A stretch of 64,000 bases of DNA from Flavobacterium denitrificans DSM 15936 (GTDB lineage Bacteria > Bacteroidota > Bacteroidia > Flavobacteriales > Flavobacteriaceae). The stretch is taken from the NCBI RefSeq assembly GCF_000425445.1, contig NZ_AUDL01000008.1:124001-188000 (forward strand), read 5' to 3'. The number at the start of each line of letters is the position of its first letter. Position 1 is the first letter of the stretch. Shown here piece after piece: positions 44,903 through 54,584 of the stretch. A program made the translations under genes and the position numbers. The notes below the pieces were generated by a model, which made no database searches, was not told the origin of the DNA, and saw nothing but the letters and a program-made list of their open reading frames with translations.

Positions 44903-47359
44903 ATGAAAAAAGAACTCTTAATTTTCCTTCTTGCTCTCGGTTCAAATTTGACTGCCCAAACTAAAACTACAGGAAATGTTGTTGAATATTTTGGAAAAGA
45001 AAAAATAGAAACAACAGCCGAAGGAAGTGTTTTGCATCAATTTACTGAAGGTTATTTTCTTCCTGCTGACAAAAAAAGCGGTACACTTTTCAACGGACAA
45101 GATCCGGTTGCTTGGCAATACGCCACGGGAAAATTTGTTAATCCGAACAAGCAAAAGGGAGATTGGAAGAACATTAAAGTGGATTCAGTAGGCGTTTTTA
45201 GCGGAAAGGATTTGAGATCTGCTTTTTTGTTTACCGAATATAATTCTCCAAAAGAGCAAATCGTACTTCTGGAAACTACAGGCGGAACGCGCACTTATAT
45301 AAATGGAATGCCACATGAAGGAGATCATTATGATTTTGGATATACTTTGATTCCGTTTAAACTTCGAAAAGGAACAAACGAATTTGTTTATACGAAAGGA
45401 CGTTTTGGCCGTGTGAAATCAAAAATTATTACGCTTTCAAAAAACATTCAATTTACTAAACGCGACTTGACCCTTCCGGATGTGATCAATGGAGAAAAAG
45501 ATGAAAAATGGGCTTCTGTTCGTGTCATCAATGCAACCGAAAAAGATTTGAAAGAATTAAAAATTGTTGCGAAATTATCTAGCGGAGAAACGACTTCATA
45601 TGCGACCGACGCGATTATGCCAATGTTTGTGAGAAAAGTAAAATTTAAAGTTCCAGCTGCAAAAAACGACTTTACTGGCGAACTAAAATTAGAACTTACA
45701 TTAACAGATAAAAGCGGAAAAGTATTAGACAAAACAGAATTCCCAATTCAGCAACGTTTTGCAACTGTTCATCACGAACGTACTTTTTTAAGTAAAGTTG
45801 ACAATAGTGTACAATATTACAGCATTGCTCCTGCTTTAGAAAGCGGACCAAAAGCATTAGTATTATCCGTTCATGGCGCTTCAGTTGAAGCCAGAAATCA
45901 GGCGCGTGCTTACAAACAAAAAGATTGGGTAACAATTGCCGCTGCGACAAACCGCCGCCCTTTTGGATTCAATTGGGAAGATTGGGGAAGAATTGATGCC
46001 TTAGAAGTTTTAGAAGAAGCAAAAAGAGTTTTCAAAACGATTCCAGAACAAACATACTTGACAGGTCACTCGATGGGCGGCCACGGTACTTGGTTTTTGG
46101 GAACTACTTATCCGGGGAAATTTGCTGCAATTGCGCCTTGCGCTTCTTATCCTGATATTTCTACTTACGGATTTGACAAAGGAGATGAAATGCACGACAA
46201 ATTCAAAGCTTATGAACCTATCAAACGTTCTGCAAATTCAGGACGCGTAAAAAGTCTTGTGCAAAATTTAAAACAAGATGGAGTATATATTCTTCACGGT
46301 GATGCCGATTCAACTGTTCCCATTTCGCAAGTGCGCGAAATGCGTCAGATTTTAGGCACTTTTCATCCAAACTTTTGTTACTACGAATACCCTGGAGGAG
46401 AACATTGGTACGGAGATCATTCAGTGGACTGGTTTCCTATTTTTGAATTTTTCAAACGTCAAACAATTCCAGCGAATAAAAATATAAAAGAAATTGATTT
46501 CCATACAGCAACTCCTGCAGTTTCTTCAACAGATTATTGGATTAAATTGCAACAGCAAATTCTTCCTTTTGATTTTTCTAATATTAATAGCAAAATCGGT
46601 AAAGAAGAAATTATTGTTAAAACCAAAAATGCTTCAATCATCGAACTTGATTTGCCTTCATTAGAAATAAACAAAGAAATCACAATCAATATTGACGATC
46701 AAATTCTGAAAACCCCTTCAAACAAAAAAGCTATTTTGGCTTTAAAAGATGGTAAATGGAATTTAATCAACGAAATCAATACTGCTAAAAAATATGCCGA
46801 GCGTCAAGGCGGATTTAAATTCGCTTTTAACAATAATATGGTTTTCGTTTACGCAACGGGCGGTTCCGCTATGGAAAAAGAATGGTACCAAAACAGAGCG
46901 CGATTTGATGCTGAAACGTTCTATTACAGAGGAAATGGAAGTATTGATGTCATTTCCGACAAGGAATTTTCATTGGAAAAATACAAAGACCGAAATGTTA
47001 TTATCTATGGAAATGCTTCAAACAATAGCGCATGGAATTTGTTGTTGAAAAATTCTCCAATCCAAATTGACAATCAACAAGTAAAAATTGACAACAAAAT
47101 ATTGAAAGGAGATGATTTGGCCGCATATTTTGTTGTACCAAGATCCGACAGCAAAACTGCAATGGTTGGCGTTGTATCTGGAACTTCTGAAAAAGGAATG
47201 AAAGCGACTTGGGCAAATAATTATATCTCTGGAATTACAGGCTTTCCTGATGTAATGATTTTCAAAGCCGATTTGCTTTTAAATGGCTTGCCAGATATGA
47301 AAGTAAGCGGTTTCTTTGACAACGACTGGTCTGCCAAAACGTTGGAATTTTTCAATTAG
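44903..47359 (+). CDS. Exported alpha/beta hydrolase (prolyl-oligopeptidase/esterase type)
   Basis: 818 residues, signal peptide ending NLTAQ. Residues about 20-290 are beta-rich without a recognised family. The hydrolase domain, about 310-525, has LSVHGAS, the nucleophile elbow GHSMGGHG with Ser390, the acid in HGDADSTVP (467 or 469) and His501 in GGEHWYGDH. About 530-818 is again beta-rich, with lectin-like features. The fold covers esterases and S9-type peptidases, and similar multi-domain proteins in glycan loci are often called sugar esterases or peptidases. It leads the unit that continues with glycosylasparaginase and two fucosidases, so its substrate is probably an acyl group or peptide on the glycoprotein. 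Function uncertain. Confidence 0.78.
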   Translation: MKKELLIFLLALGSNLTAQTKTTGNVVEYFGKEKIETTAEGSVLHQFTEGYFLPADKKSGTLFNGQDPVAWQYATGKFVNPNKQKGDWKNIKVDSVGVFSGKDLRSAFLFTEYNSPKEQIVLLETTGGTRTYINGMPHEGDHYDFGYTLIPFKLRKGTNEFVYTKGRFGRVKSKIITLSKNIQFTKRDLTLPDVINGEKDEKWASVRVINATEKDLKELKIVAKLSSGETTSYATDAIMPMFVRKVKFKVPAAKNDFTGELKLELTLTDKSGKVLDKTEFPIQQRFATVHHERTFLSKVDNSVQYYSIAPALESGPKALVLSVHGASVEARNQARAYKQKDWVTIAAATNRRPFGFNWEDWGRIDALEVLEEAKRVFKTIPEQTYLTGHSMGGHGTWFLGTTYPGKFAAIAPCASYPDISTYGFDKGDEMHDKFKAYEPIKRSANSGRVKSLVQNLKQDGVYILHGDADSTVPISQVREMRQILGTFHPNFCYYEYPGGEHWYGDHSVDWFPIFEFFKRQTIPANKNIKEIDFHTATPAVSSTDYWIKLQQQILPFDFSNINSKIGKEEIIVKTKNASIIELDLPSLEINKEITINIDDQILKTPSNKKAILALKDGKWNLINEINTAKKYAERQGGFKFAFNNNMVFVYATGGSAMEKEWYQNRARFDAETFYYRGNGSIDVISDKEFSLEKYKDRNVIIYGNASNNSAWNLLLKNSPIQIDNQQVKIDNKILKGDDLAAYFVVPRSDSKTAMVGVVSGTSEKGMKATWANNYISGITGFPDVMIFKADLLLNGLPDMKVSGFFDNDWSAKTLEFFN

Positions 47360-47403
47360 AATAAAAAAATAAACTCAGAATATAACAGGCGCGTTAATTT
47401 TAC

Positions 47404-47415
47404 TAATACGATTTA
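47404..47415. promoter_or_regulatory. Candidate LacI-type operator, glycosylasparaginase promoter
   Basis: TAATACGATTTA, a CG-centred near-palindrome flanked by CTAATACG/ATTTAG, about 160 bp before the ATG at 47575. Confidence 0.4.
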
Positions 47416-47574
47416 GTATTTCAATAAAAACACCTACTTTTAGCAAAAAAAGACAGAGAATCAAACTAATAGCGATATTCTCACAGAAAAAGCAATATTC
47501 TGAAATTGCGCTATTTACAATCAAAAAACAAACTACTTTCTGATTGAATTCAGTCAGATTAAATAAACAAAGAC

Positions 47575-48582
47575 ATGACAAATCGTAGAAATTTTCTAAA
47601 AACAACAGCAATCGCATCGGCTGCTGTTGTATTGAATTCTTTCACCGGAAATGCGGAAGAACTTAAAGAGGAACATAATGAACTTCCAGAAGGAAAAGTT
47701 AGAAAACCAATCGTACTTTCAACATGGCGTTTTGGCCTTCAAGCAAATGAAGCCGCTTGGGAAGTATTAAAAAATGGCGGTAGAGCTCTTGATGCCGTAG
47801 AAGCCGGCGTAAAAGTTCCAGAAGCTGATCCTAAAGAAAGAAGTGTTGGCTACGGAGGAAGACCAGACCGTGACGGACGCGTAACGCTGGATGCGTGTAT
47901 CATGGACGAAATGTCAAATATTGGTTCAGTGGGTTGTCTTGAACATATAAAACATCCTATTTCTGTTGCTCGTGCTGTAATGGAAAAAACGCCTCACGTT
48001 ATGCTTGTTGGTGATGGAGCGCTTCAATTTGCTTTGTCACAAGGTTTTCAAAAAGAAAATTTATTGCTTCCAGATTCAGAAAGAGAATGGAAAGAATGGC
48101 TAAAAACTTCAGAATATAAACCAATTGCCAATATCGAAAACCACGATACTATTGGAATGATTGCTTTGGATGCTGCCGGAAATCTTTCAGGTGCGTGTAC
48201 GACCAGCGGAATGGCTTTCAAAATGCACGGCCGTCTTGGAGACTCTCCTATTATTGGTGCTGGTTTATATGTTGATAACGAAATTGGAGCTGCAACTGCA
48301 ACTGGACATGGTGAAGAAGTAATTAGAATTGCGGGATGCCATTTGGTTGTCGAATTGATGCGCCAGGGAAGATCGCCTCAAAAAGCTTGTGAAGAAGCAG
48401 TTCAGCGAGTAGTTAAACTGATGAAAAACAGAAACAAAAACTTAAAAGATATTCAGGTTGGTTTTATTGCTTTGAACAAAAAAGGAGATTATGGTTCATA
48501 TTGTGTTCAGAGTGGTTTTAACTACGCTGTTTACGACGAAACTGGAAATCGTTTGATTGATCCTGATTTTTACATCAAATAA
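47575..48582 (+). CDS. Glycosylasparaginase (aspartylglucosaminidase), Tat-type leader
   Basis: 335 residues. The N-terminus NRRNFLKTTAIASAAVV has a twin-arginine pattern, so it may be exported folded through Tat. The Ntn-hydrolase precursor shows the autoprocessing site Asp191-Thr192 in ENHDTIGMIALD; Thr192 would become the nucleophile of the small subunit. TTSGMAFK, GRLGDSPIIGAGLYVDN and TGHGEEVIR are family blocks. The Flavobacterium (Elizabethkingia) homologue is the classical bacterial enzyme that cleaves GlcNAc-Asn to 1-amino-GlcNAc and aspartate. It requires a free Asn, so it fits after the M28 peptidase, and it complements the PNGase, which prefers longer glycans on peptides. Next gene is a fucosidase 39 bp away. 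Confidence 0.94.
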   Translation: MTNRRNFLKTTAIASAAVVLNSFTGNAEELKEEHNELPEGKVRKPIVLSTWRFGLQANEAAWEVLKNGGRALDAVEAGVKVPEADPKERSVGYGGRPDRDGRVTLDACIMDEMSNIGSVGCLEHIKHPISVARAVMEKTPHVMLVGDGALQFALSQGFQKENLLLPDSEREWKEWLKTSEYKPIANIENHDTIGMIALDAAGNLSGACTTSGMAFKMHGRLGDSPIIGAGLYVDNEIGAATATGHGEEVIRIAGCHLVVELMRQGRSPQKACEEAVQRVVKLMKNRNKNLKDIQVGFIALNKKGDYGSYCVQSGFNYAVYDETGNRLIDPDFYIK

Positions 48583-48621
48583 TCATCTGTCAAAACCAAT
48601 AATGATTTAACCAAAAACAAA

Positions 48622-50064
48622 ATGAAAAATAAATTCAAGTTACTGTTTACCGCTTTAGTTTGTGCGGGCTCGTTTTCTATTCACGCGCAAGGCGACTTTA
48701 GCATGGAAGCAAACAAATCAGAAGAAGCTGGTTACGTTTGGACAAAAGATCCACAAGTAAAGGCCAATCTTGACAAATGGCAGGGATACAAATTCGGAGT
48801 TTTAATCCATATGGGACTTTACTCTCAATTGGGAACTGTAGAATCATGGGGATTGGCTCCCGAAGACTGGGTAACCAGAGACGGTTATGACGATTACTAC
48901 AAATATGCCACTGATTACAGAAATACAAAATTCAAATTAAACCCAACGAATTTGAATTCTGAAAAATGGGCGAAGATGTTCAAAAATGCTGGAGCAAAAT
49001 ACATGATTTTTACTTCGAAGCATCATGATGGATTTTGCATGTACGATTCCAAATTTACTGATTTTAAAATCACAAATCCAGAATTGCCTTATGCGAAAAA
49101 TCCAAAAGCGGATGTATTAAAAGATGTTTTAGATGCTTCAAGAAAAGAAGGACTGGCTGTTGGTGTTTATTTCTCAAAACCAGACTGGACAACTGAAAAT
49201 TTCTGGTGGTCGTACTATCCGCCAAAAGACAGAAACCCAACTTACGATATTAAAAAATTTCCAGAACGTTGGAAAAGTTATGTTCAGTATACTCAAAACC
49301 AGTTAAATGAATTAACAACAAACTATGGAAAAGTAGATATTCTTTGGCTTGATGGATGCTGGGTTCGACCACTTTCTACAATCAACAAAAAGGTGGAAGA
49401 ATTTTGTAAATATCCTTATGACATGGATATCGACATGAAATACATTTCTGAAACTGCTCGCAAAAAACAGCCAGGAATGCTTGTAGTAGATCGTTGGGTT
49501 CCGAGTGAATATGAAAACTATCTGACTCCAGAACAAAAAACTCCAGAAAAACCATTGACAGTGCCTTGGGAAAGTTGCATTACACTTGGTGGTGCTTGGG
49601 GATGGGTACCAAATGATCATTACAAATCATCAAAAGAAGTAATTCAGTTGATGACCAATATCGTGGTAAAAGGCGGTAACTTATTACTAGGCGTTGGACC
49701 AGATGCAAAAGGAGAATTTGATCCAAAAATTGAAACTACTTTAGCCAATGTCGGAAAATGGCTTTCGGCAAACGGGGAAGCAATTTATGATACCAAACCC
49801 GTTGCTCCTTATTTAGATGGAAAAGTGGGTTATACACAAAAAGGAAATGCAATTTACGGAATTTACATGCCGGCAAAAGATGAAAAAGAATTGCCAGCAG
49901 AAATTACCATTAAAACGGACTTAAAGAATCCAAAAATTACTTTATTAGCGAACAAACAAAAACTGATCAGCAAAAAAACAACTGGCGGGATTATTGTTAG
50001 TATTCCACAAAACCTTAGAACTTCTTTAATAAATTCGGAGGCGGTTGTTTTTAAAGTAAATTAA
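48622..50064 (+). CDS. GH29 alpha-L-fucosidase (paralogue group A)
   Basis: 480 residues, signal peptide ending IHAQ. FGVLIHMGLYSQLG (58-71), TSKHHDGFCMYD and nucleophile Asp244 in ILWLDGCWV match the paralogue at 41741, with a Cys in place of Gly after the nucleophile. The C-terminal beta domain runs from about 390. Co-directional with glycosylasparaginase and the GH29 at 50119 (gap 54 bp), so it belongs to that unit. Because core fucose blocks glycosylasparaginase, a core-acting fucosidase here would make sense, but this is inferred from the order of genes. Retaining alpha-L-fucosidase of unknown linkage. Confidence 0.95.
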   Translation: MKNKFKLLFTALVCAGSFSIHAQGDFSMEANKSEEAGYVWTKDPQVKANLDKWQGYKFGVLIHMGLYSQLGTVESWGLAPEDWVTRDGYDDYYKYATDYRNTKFKLNPTNLNSEKWAKMFKNAGAKYMIFTSKHHDGFCMYDSKFTDFKITNPELPYAKNPKADVLKDVLDASRKEGLAVGVYFSKPDWTTENFWWSYYPPKDRNPTYDIKKFPERWKSYVQYTQNQLNELTTNYGKVDILWLDGCWVRPLSTINKKVEEFCKYPYDMDIDMKYISETARKKQPGMLVVDRWVPSEYENYLTPEQKTPEKPLTVPWESCITLGGAWGWVPNDHYKSSKEVIQLMTNIVVKGGNLLLGVGPDAKGEFDPKIETTLANVGKWLSANGEAIYDTKPVAPYLDGKVGYTQKGNAIYGIYMPAKDEKELPAEITIKTDLKNPKITLLANKQKLISKKTTGGIIVSIPQNLRTSLINSEAVVFKVN

Positions 50065-50118
50065 ATAAATTCAAAAAAAACAGCACATTATTACTGACTA
50101 AAAAACCACAATGAGAAA

Positions 50119-52245
50119 ATGAAAAAACAGCTATTAATGCTTTTTGGATGTTTGTTTTTTGCATCTGTAACTGCTCAAAAAGTAAGCGCTCCGGCGCCCT
50201 ATGGAGCATTGCCAACCGAAGCCCAACTGCAATGGCAAGAAGTAGAACAGTACGTTTTAGTGCATTTTACGCCGACCACTTTTCAAAATAAAGAATGGGG
50301 ATATGGGGATGCCGATCCTAAAATCTTTAATCCTACAAAATTTGACGCAAGCCAAATTGTAAATGCAGCAAAAGCGGGTGGCTTTAAAGGTGTCATCGTT
50401 GTAGCAAAACACCATGACGGATTCTGTTTATGGCCAACAAAAACAACAAGTTACAATATCAGCAAAAGCCCTTTTCGAAATGGAAAAGGAGATATGGTAA
50501 AAGAATTTGAAGTTGCTACTCGTAGTGCTGGAATGAAATTTGGTCTTTATTGTTCGCCTTGGGATCGAAATAATGAATTTTATGGAACGCCCGAATATGT
50601 TACTAAATTCCGTGAACAATTAACCGAATTATATTCCAATTACGGAAAATTATTTATCACTTGGTTTGACGGTGCTAATGGAGGTGATGGTTATTACGGT
50701 GGTAAAAATGAAAAAAGAAACATCGACCGTACAAAATATTACGACTGGGATAACACTTGGCAAATTTCAAGAAAACTACAGCCTGATGCGGTTATTTTTT
50801 CTGATATGGGTGATGTACGCTGGGTAGGAAACGAACACGGCTTTGCGGCAGAAACTTCTTGGGCAACTTTTACGCCGCTACCAATTGCTGGAAATACAGT
50901 AGCGGTTCCAGGAGCAACAGATTCTAGCAAAGCGCCCGAAGGAACTCGAAATGGCAAATATTGGAAACCTGCAGAATGCGATGTACCGCTTAGAAATGGA
51001 TGGTTTTATCATTCAAATGAAGACAATCATGTAAAATCGGTTTCAGAATTATTTAAGATTTATATGAATTCGGTTGGACGAGGCGCTTGTCTGGATTTAG
51101 GACTTTCTCCAAATACAGAAGGTTTATTACATCAAAACGATGTTAAAGCGTTAAAAGATTTTGGTGACTTCTTAAAAAAACTATTTGCCGATAACCTAGC
51201 CAAATCTGCTGTGATTAAAACTTCAGAAGTTAGAGGTGAAAATGAAATATTCTTTGGAACAAAAAATCTTACCGACAATGATCGTTATTCCTATTGGGCA
51301 ACTAATGATGATGTAAAAAAAGCATCTCTGACTTTAGAATGGAACAAAGAACAAACCTTTAATATTATTCGTTTAAGAGAAAACATCAAACTGGGCCAAC
51401 GTATTGAAAAAGTTGAATTTGATGCGTTTTTTAATGGAAAATGGAAAAAAGTAGCAGAGGCAACCAGTATTGGGGCAAACCGCTTGGTTCGTTTGCCTAA
51501 TTACATTTCAACTTCAAAATTGAGAATTCGTATTGAAGAATCTCCAGTTTGTATTGCTTTAAGCGATGTTGGTGTTTTTAGAGAGCCAGAACAATTGGCG
51601 CTTCCAAAAATAAAGAGAGATAAAGATGGAAATGTTTCTATTACGACTGAAACAGCTGTAAATAAAATTCATTACACAATTGATGGAACTGAGCCTACAT
51701 TGCAATCTCCAGTTTATGAGCAAGCATTTTCATTTTTATCATCTGGTGACGTAAAAGCTAAATCTTTTGGAACAGATTTGAAATCAAGCGAAACTGTAAT
51801 TCAATCTTTCAATGTCTGCAAAAAAGATTGGAAAATAGTAACTGCTACTTTTGAAAATGAGGAAAAAGAAAAAGCATCAAACGCTATTGATGACAATCCA
51901 TCAACTTTCTGGAGCACTATGAACAATACATCGTTAACACATTTCCCACAAGTTATTGCAATAGACATGGAGCAAGAAATGGAAATTTCATCTTTATCAT
52001 ATTTGCCTCGTCAGAATAACACAGGTGGAATTGTAAAAAATTATCAATGGGCAGTAAGCACAGATGGTGCAATTTGGAAAACGGTTGCCGAAGGCGAATT
52101 TTCGAATATCAAAAGCAATCCTGTTGAACAGATTATCACTTTAAAAACTTCGGTTAAAGCCCGATTTATTAAATTTATTGGAAAGAGCAGTGAAGATGGA
52201 AATTACATTTCTGTTGCTGAATTGGGAGTAAACGCAAAAAACTAA
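50119..52245 (+). CDS. GH29 alpha-1,3/4-fucosidase-type with F5/8 C domains
   Basis: 708 residues, signal peptide ending TAQ (about 20). The catalytic domain (25-370) has VLVHFTPTTFQNKEWG, VVAKHHDGFCLW (94-105) and nucleophile Asp184 in TWFDGANGGDGYYGG; this glycine-rich tail is typical of the GH29-B subgroup (alpha-1,3/1,4-fucosidases that need a branched Lewis-type substrate). A first discoidin-like region (about 375-490), a short chitobiase C-terminal-like segment (YTIDGTEPT) and an F5/8 type C (CBM32-like) domain (about 580-705) follow. It closes the plus-strand unit and is followed by a strong terminator. Lewis a antennae of plant N-glycans are one possible substrate. Confidence 0.95.
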   Translation: MKKQLLMLFGCLFFASVTAQKVSAPAPYGALPTEAQLQWQEVEQYVLVHFTPTTFQNKEWGYGDADPKIFNPTKFDASQIVNAAKAGGFKGVIVVAKHHDGFCLWPTKTTSYNISKSPFRNGKGDMVKEFEVATRSAGMKFGLYCSPWDRNNEFYGTPEYVTKFREQLTELYSNYGKLFITWFDGANGGDGYYGGKNEKRNIDRTKYYDWDNTWQISRKLQPDAVIFSDMGDVRWVGNEHGFAAETSWATFTPLPIAGNTVAVPGATDSSKAPEGTRNGKYWKPAECDVPLRNGWFYHSNEDNHVKSVSELFKIYMNSVGRGACLDLGLSPNTEGLLHQNDVKALKDFGDFLKKLFADNLAKSAVIKTSEVRGENEIFFGTKNLTDNDRYSYWATNDDVKKASLTLEWNKEQTFNIIRLRENIKLGQRIEKVEFDAFFNGKWKKVAEATSIGANRLVRLPNYISTSKLRIRIEESPVCIALSDVGVFREPEQLALPKIKRDKDGNVSITTETAVNKIHYTIDGTEPTLQSPVYEQAFSFLSSGDVKAKSFGTDLKSSETVIQSFNVCKKDWKIVTATFENEEKEKASNAIDDNPSTFWSTMNNTSLTHFPQVIAIDMEQEMEISSLSYLPRQNNTGGIVKNYQWAVSTDGAIWKTVAEGEFSNIKSNPVEQIITLKTSVKARFIKFIGKSSEDGNYISVAELGVNAKN

Positions 52246-52286
52246 TAAAAAGAAATATTGCTTTTTTCAAAAAGCTATTTGCAAAG

Positions 52287-52316
52287 AAACAGGCCGTTCA
52301 AATGAACGGCCTGTTT
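52287..52316. terminator. Bidirectional terminator between GH29 and GH92
   Basis: AAACAGGCCGTTCA (52287-52300) and TGAACGGCCTGTTT (52303-52316), a perfect 14-bp stem with a two-base gap in the sequence and A/T runs on both sides; it serves the converging genes ending at 52245 and 52340. Confidence 0.85.
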
Positions 52317-52339
52317 TTATTTAAATCGTATTGATGCTA

Positions 52340-54580
52340 TTATTCTTGAATCACTCTTAATGTTGTTCCGTTTACAAAATCATCATGCGACATAAAGAAA
52401 CTGTTTAAGCTTTTCCCGTTTAACTGAATTTCTTTGATTTTTCCATCTTCATTTATTTCGCGTTCAATTACAATCTTTTCTCTCTTATAATACTTTGGAT
52501 CCAGATGAATCGTTATTTTATCAAACATAGGCGTGGTAACCGTGTAAATTGGCTCTCCAGGCGTTATTGGATAAAATCCCATCATGGAATATACCAGCCA
52601 AGCCGACATTGTTCCCGTATCGTCATTTCCAGGCAGTCCTTTAGGCTCATTTTTGAAATATTCTCTCACTAATTTCCTCACCATTTCCTGGCTTTTCCAT
52701 TCCTCTCCTTTTACATAATTGAACAAATAAGGATAAGCAATATCGGGTTCGTTTGCCATGTCAAATTGTTTGCTATCAAAGACTTTTTGCAACTGCTCAG
52801 AGAAAGGTTTATCCCCGCCCATTAACTTCATCAATCCTTTAATATCATGCGGTACCATAAAAGCATATTGCCACGCATTTCCTTCGACAAAACCTACATT
52901 TGCTTGAAAATTTGCTCCCGCTGCTGGATCAAAAGGCTCATACCATTTTCCGTTAGCTAATCTTGGTCGAAGCAATTTTAAATCTTTATCATATAATTTT
53001 TGGTACGATAAGGATCGTTTAGCAAAACGTTTATGATCTTCTTTTTCGCCTAAAGCTTTCGCCAAAAGTGAAATCGCATAATCTGACATATTATATTCTT
53101 CTGTTGTAGAAACTGGCCCAGAATAATTAGTTGACAAATATCCTTTTTCGATATATTCTTTAAGTCCCGGGCGCAAAGGATTATTTTCCGTTTGATCGGC
53201 ACCTTTTAACATTGCGTAGTACGCCTTGTAAATATCAAAATCCTGAATTCCTTTTAAGCAGGCATCTACAATAACAATACTGGCGGGATCTCCAACCATG
53301 GTAAAGGTTTCTGTTGAATTTAATTCCCATTTTGGCAACCAGCCATTTTCGTCATACATTTTCAACATACTTTTAATCATATCCGATTGTTGCTTAGGAT
53401 AGACTAAAGACATTAAAGGGTGCATATTTCGATAGGTATCCCACAGCGAAAATACCGTATAACGTGTTCCTTCAGTTTTACCAATTTCGCTTCTTTTTAT
53501 TACCGGATATTCGCCATTAATGTCATTTAAAGTGTTCGGATGTATTAAGGTATGATACAACGCAGTGTAAAAAATAACTCTGTCTTGATAAGAGCCACCT
53601 TCTACCAAAATCTTCGAAAGTTCCTTATTCCATTCGTCGTATGTTTCTTTGTAAATAGTATCAAATACTTTATTTCCAGTTTCTTTTTCTAAATTTTCGC
53701 GCGCATTTTCTATACTCACGTAAGAAACTCCAATTTTGACCTCAACTGTCTCCTTTTTATCAAACTGATAGGAAAAATAACTCCCAATACTATCTCCAAC
53801 AACTGTTTTGATCGTATTCTTCATCATTCTTGTTTTCCCGTTGTAGCCCATCCATTGCGCTTCTACACCTTCATATTTTGGTGTTTTTTTCCAAACGCCA
53901 TAGTTAGTCGCTGGTTTTGAAAATTTTGCTACAAAATAAACCGGATACGCATCCTCCGGACTGTTATAACAAAATGAGCCTACAGAACGCATCCCTTCGA
54001 TTTCTGTTGAAGAAACTACTTTTATCATCGCGCCTTCTTCATTGGTCAATCCCAAACCAAGATTCAACAAGATATTGGCTTGACCTTTTGGAAATGTGAA
54101 TTTGCTTACTCCTACTCTTTTTGATGCTGTAAATTCGCCTTTAACTTTATATTTGTCGATCTCGACTCCATAATAAGCTGTTTTGGCTACTTCTTTAGAA
54201 TAAGTAGATCCGTATTTTAAGTGATCCGTTTCTACATTTCCTGTGGTTGGCATTAATAAAATAACCCCCAAGTCAGGGCAACCAACACCACTCAAATTAA
54301 CATGACTGAATCCTGTCAAAAATTTATTCTCATTTACGTAAGGATTAGACAACCATTGACTGTCTTTTTCCAAAGGCTTGTTTTGAGGCCCAGCAACATT
54401 AAACGGACTAATACTCGCCATTCCCCGAGGCGCAATTGGACCTGGAAATGCGGCTCCATAATTTGATGTTCCAATTAATGGATTCACATACTCTGCCGGT
54501 TCCTGGGCAGAAACAGTTAAACTAAAAAACAGCATGCTCATAAAACATGCTGCTTGTATAATTCTTTTTTTTCTTAACAT
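52340..54580 (-). CDS. GH92 alpha-mannosidase (third of three)
   Basis: 746 residues, signal peptide ending VSAQ. GH92 motifs: NPLIGTSNYG, FSHVNLSGVGCPDLG, FSLWDTYRNMHPL, STETFTMVGDPAS, EGNAWQYAFMVPHD and GNDDTGTMSAW at about 651-661. It differs from the first GH92 (GNEDVGQMSAW, GNETYCMPGNS) and the lipoprotein GH92 at residues next to the catalytic centre, which suggests a different linkage preference. Last gene of the minus-strand unit GH130, CBM9-like, GH2, GH20, GH29, GH92, with its terminator shared with the plus-strand unit. The GH29 gene ends 4 bp upstream. Together the three GH92 could strip alpha-1,2, -1,3 and -1,6 mannose. Confidence 0.96.
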   Translation of the reverse strand: MLRKKRIIQAACFMSMLFFSLTVSAQEPAEYVNPLIGTSNYGAAFPGPIAPRGMASISPFNVAGPQNKPLEKDSQWLSNPYVNENKFLTGFSHVNLSGVGCPDLGVILLMPTTGNVETDHLKYGSTYSKEVAKTAYYGVEIDKYKVKGEFTASKRVGVSKFTFPKGQANILLNLGLGLTNEEGAMIKVVSSTEIEGMRSVGSFCYNSPEDAYPVYFVAKFSKPATNYGVWKKTPKYEGVEAQWMGYNGKTRMMKNTIKTVVGDSIGSYFSYQFDKKETVEVKIGVSYVSIENARENLEKETGNKVFDTIYKETYDEWNKELSKILVEGGSYQDRVIFYTALYHTLIHPNTLNDINGEYPVIKRSEIGKTEGTRYTVFSLWDTYRNMHPLMSLVYPKQQSDMIKSMLKMYDENGWLPKWELNSTETFTMVGDPASIVIVDACLKGIQDFDIYKAYYAMLKGADQTENNPLRPGLKEYIEKGYLSTNYSGPVSTTEEYNMSDYAISLLAKALGEKEDHKRFAKRSLSYQKLYDKDLKLLRPRLANGKWYEPFDPAAGANFQANVGFVEGNAWQYAFMVPHDIKGLMKLMGGDKPFSEQLQKVFDSKQFDMANEPDIAYPYLFNYVKGEEWKSQEMVRKLVREYFKNEPKGLPGNDDTGTMSAWLVYSMMGFYPITPGEPIYTVTTPMFDKITIHLDPKYYKREKIVIEREINEDGKIKEIQLNGKSLNSFFMSHDDFVNGTTLRVIQE

Positions 54581-54584
54581 AGTG

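Noticed and set aside
41741..50064. Two similar GH29 genes (41741 and 48622) as an assembly duplication
   Set aside because: They lie on opposite strands, differ at many residues and have different neighbours, so they are true paralogues.
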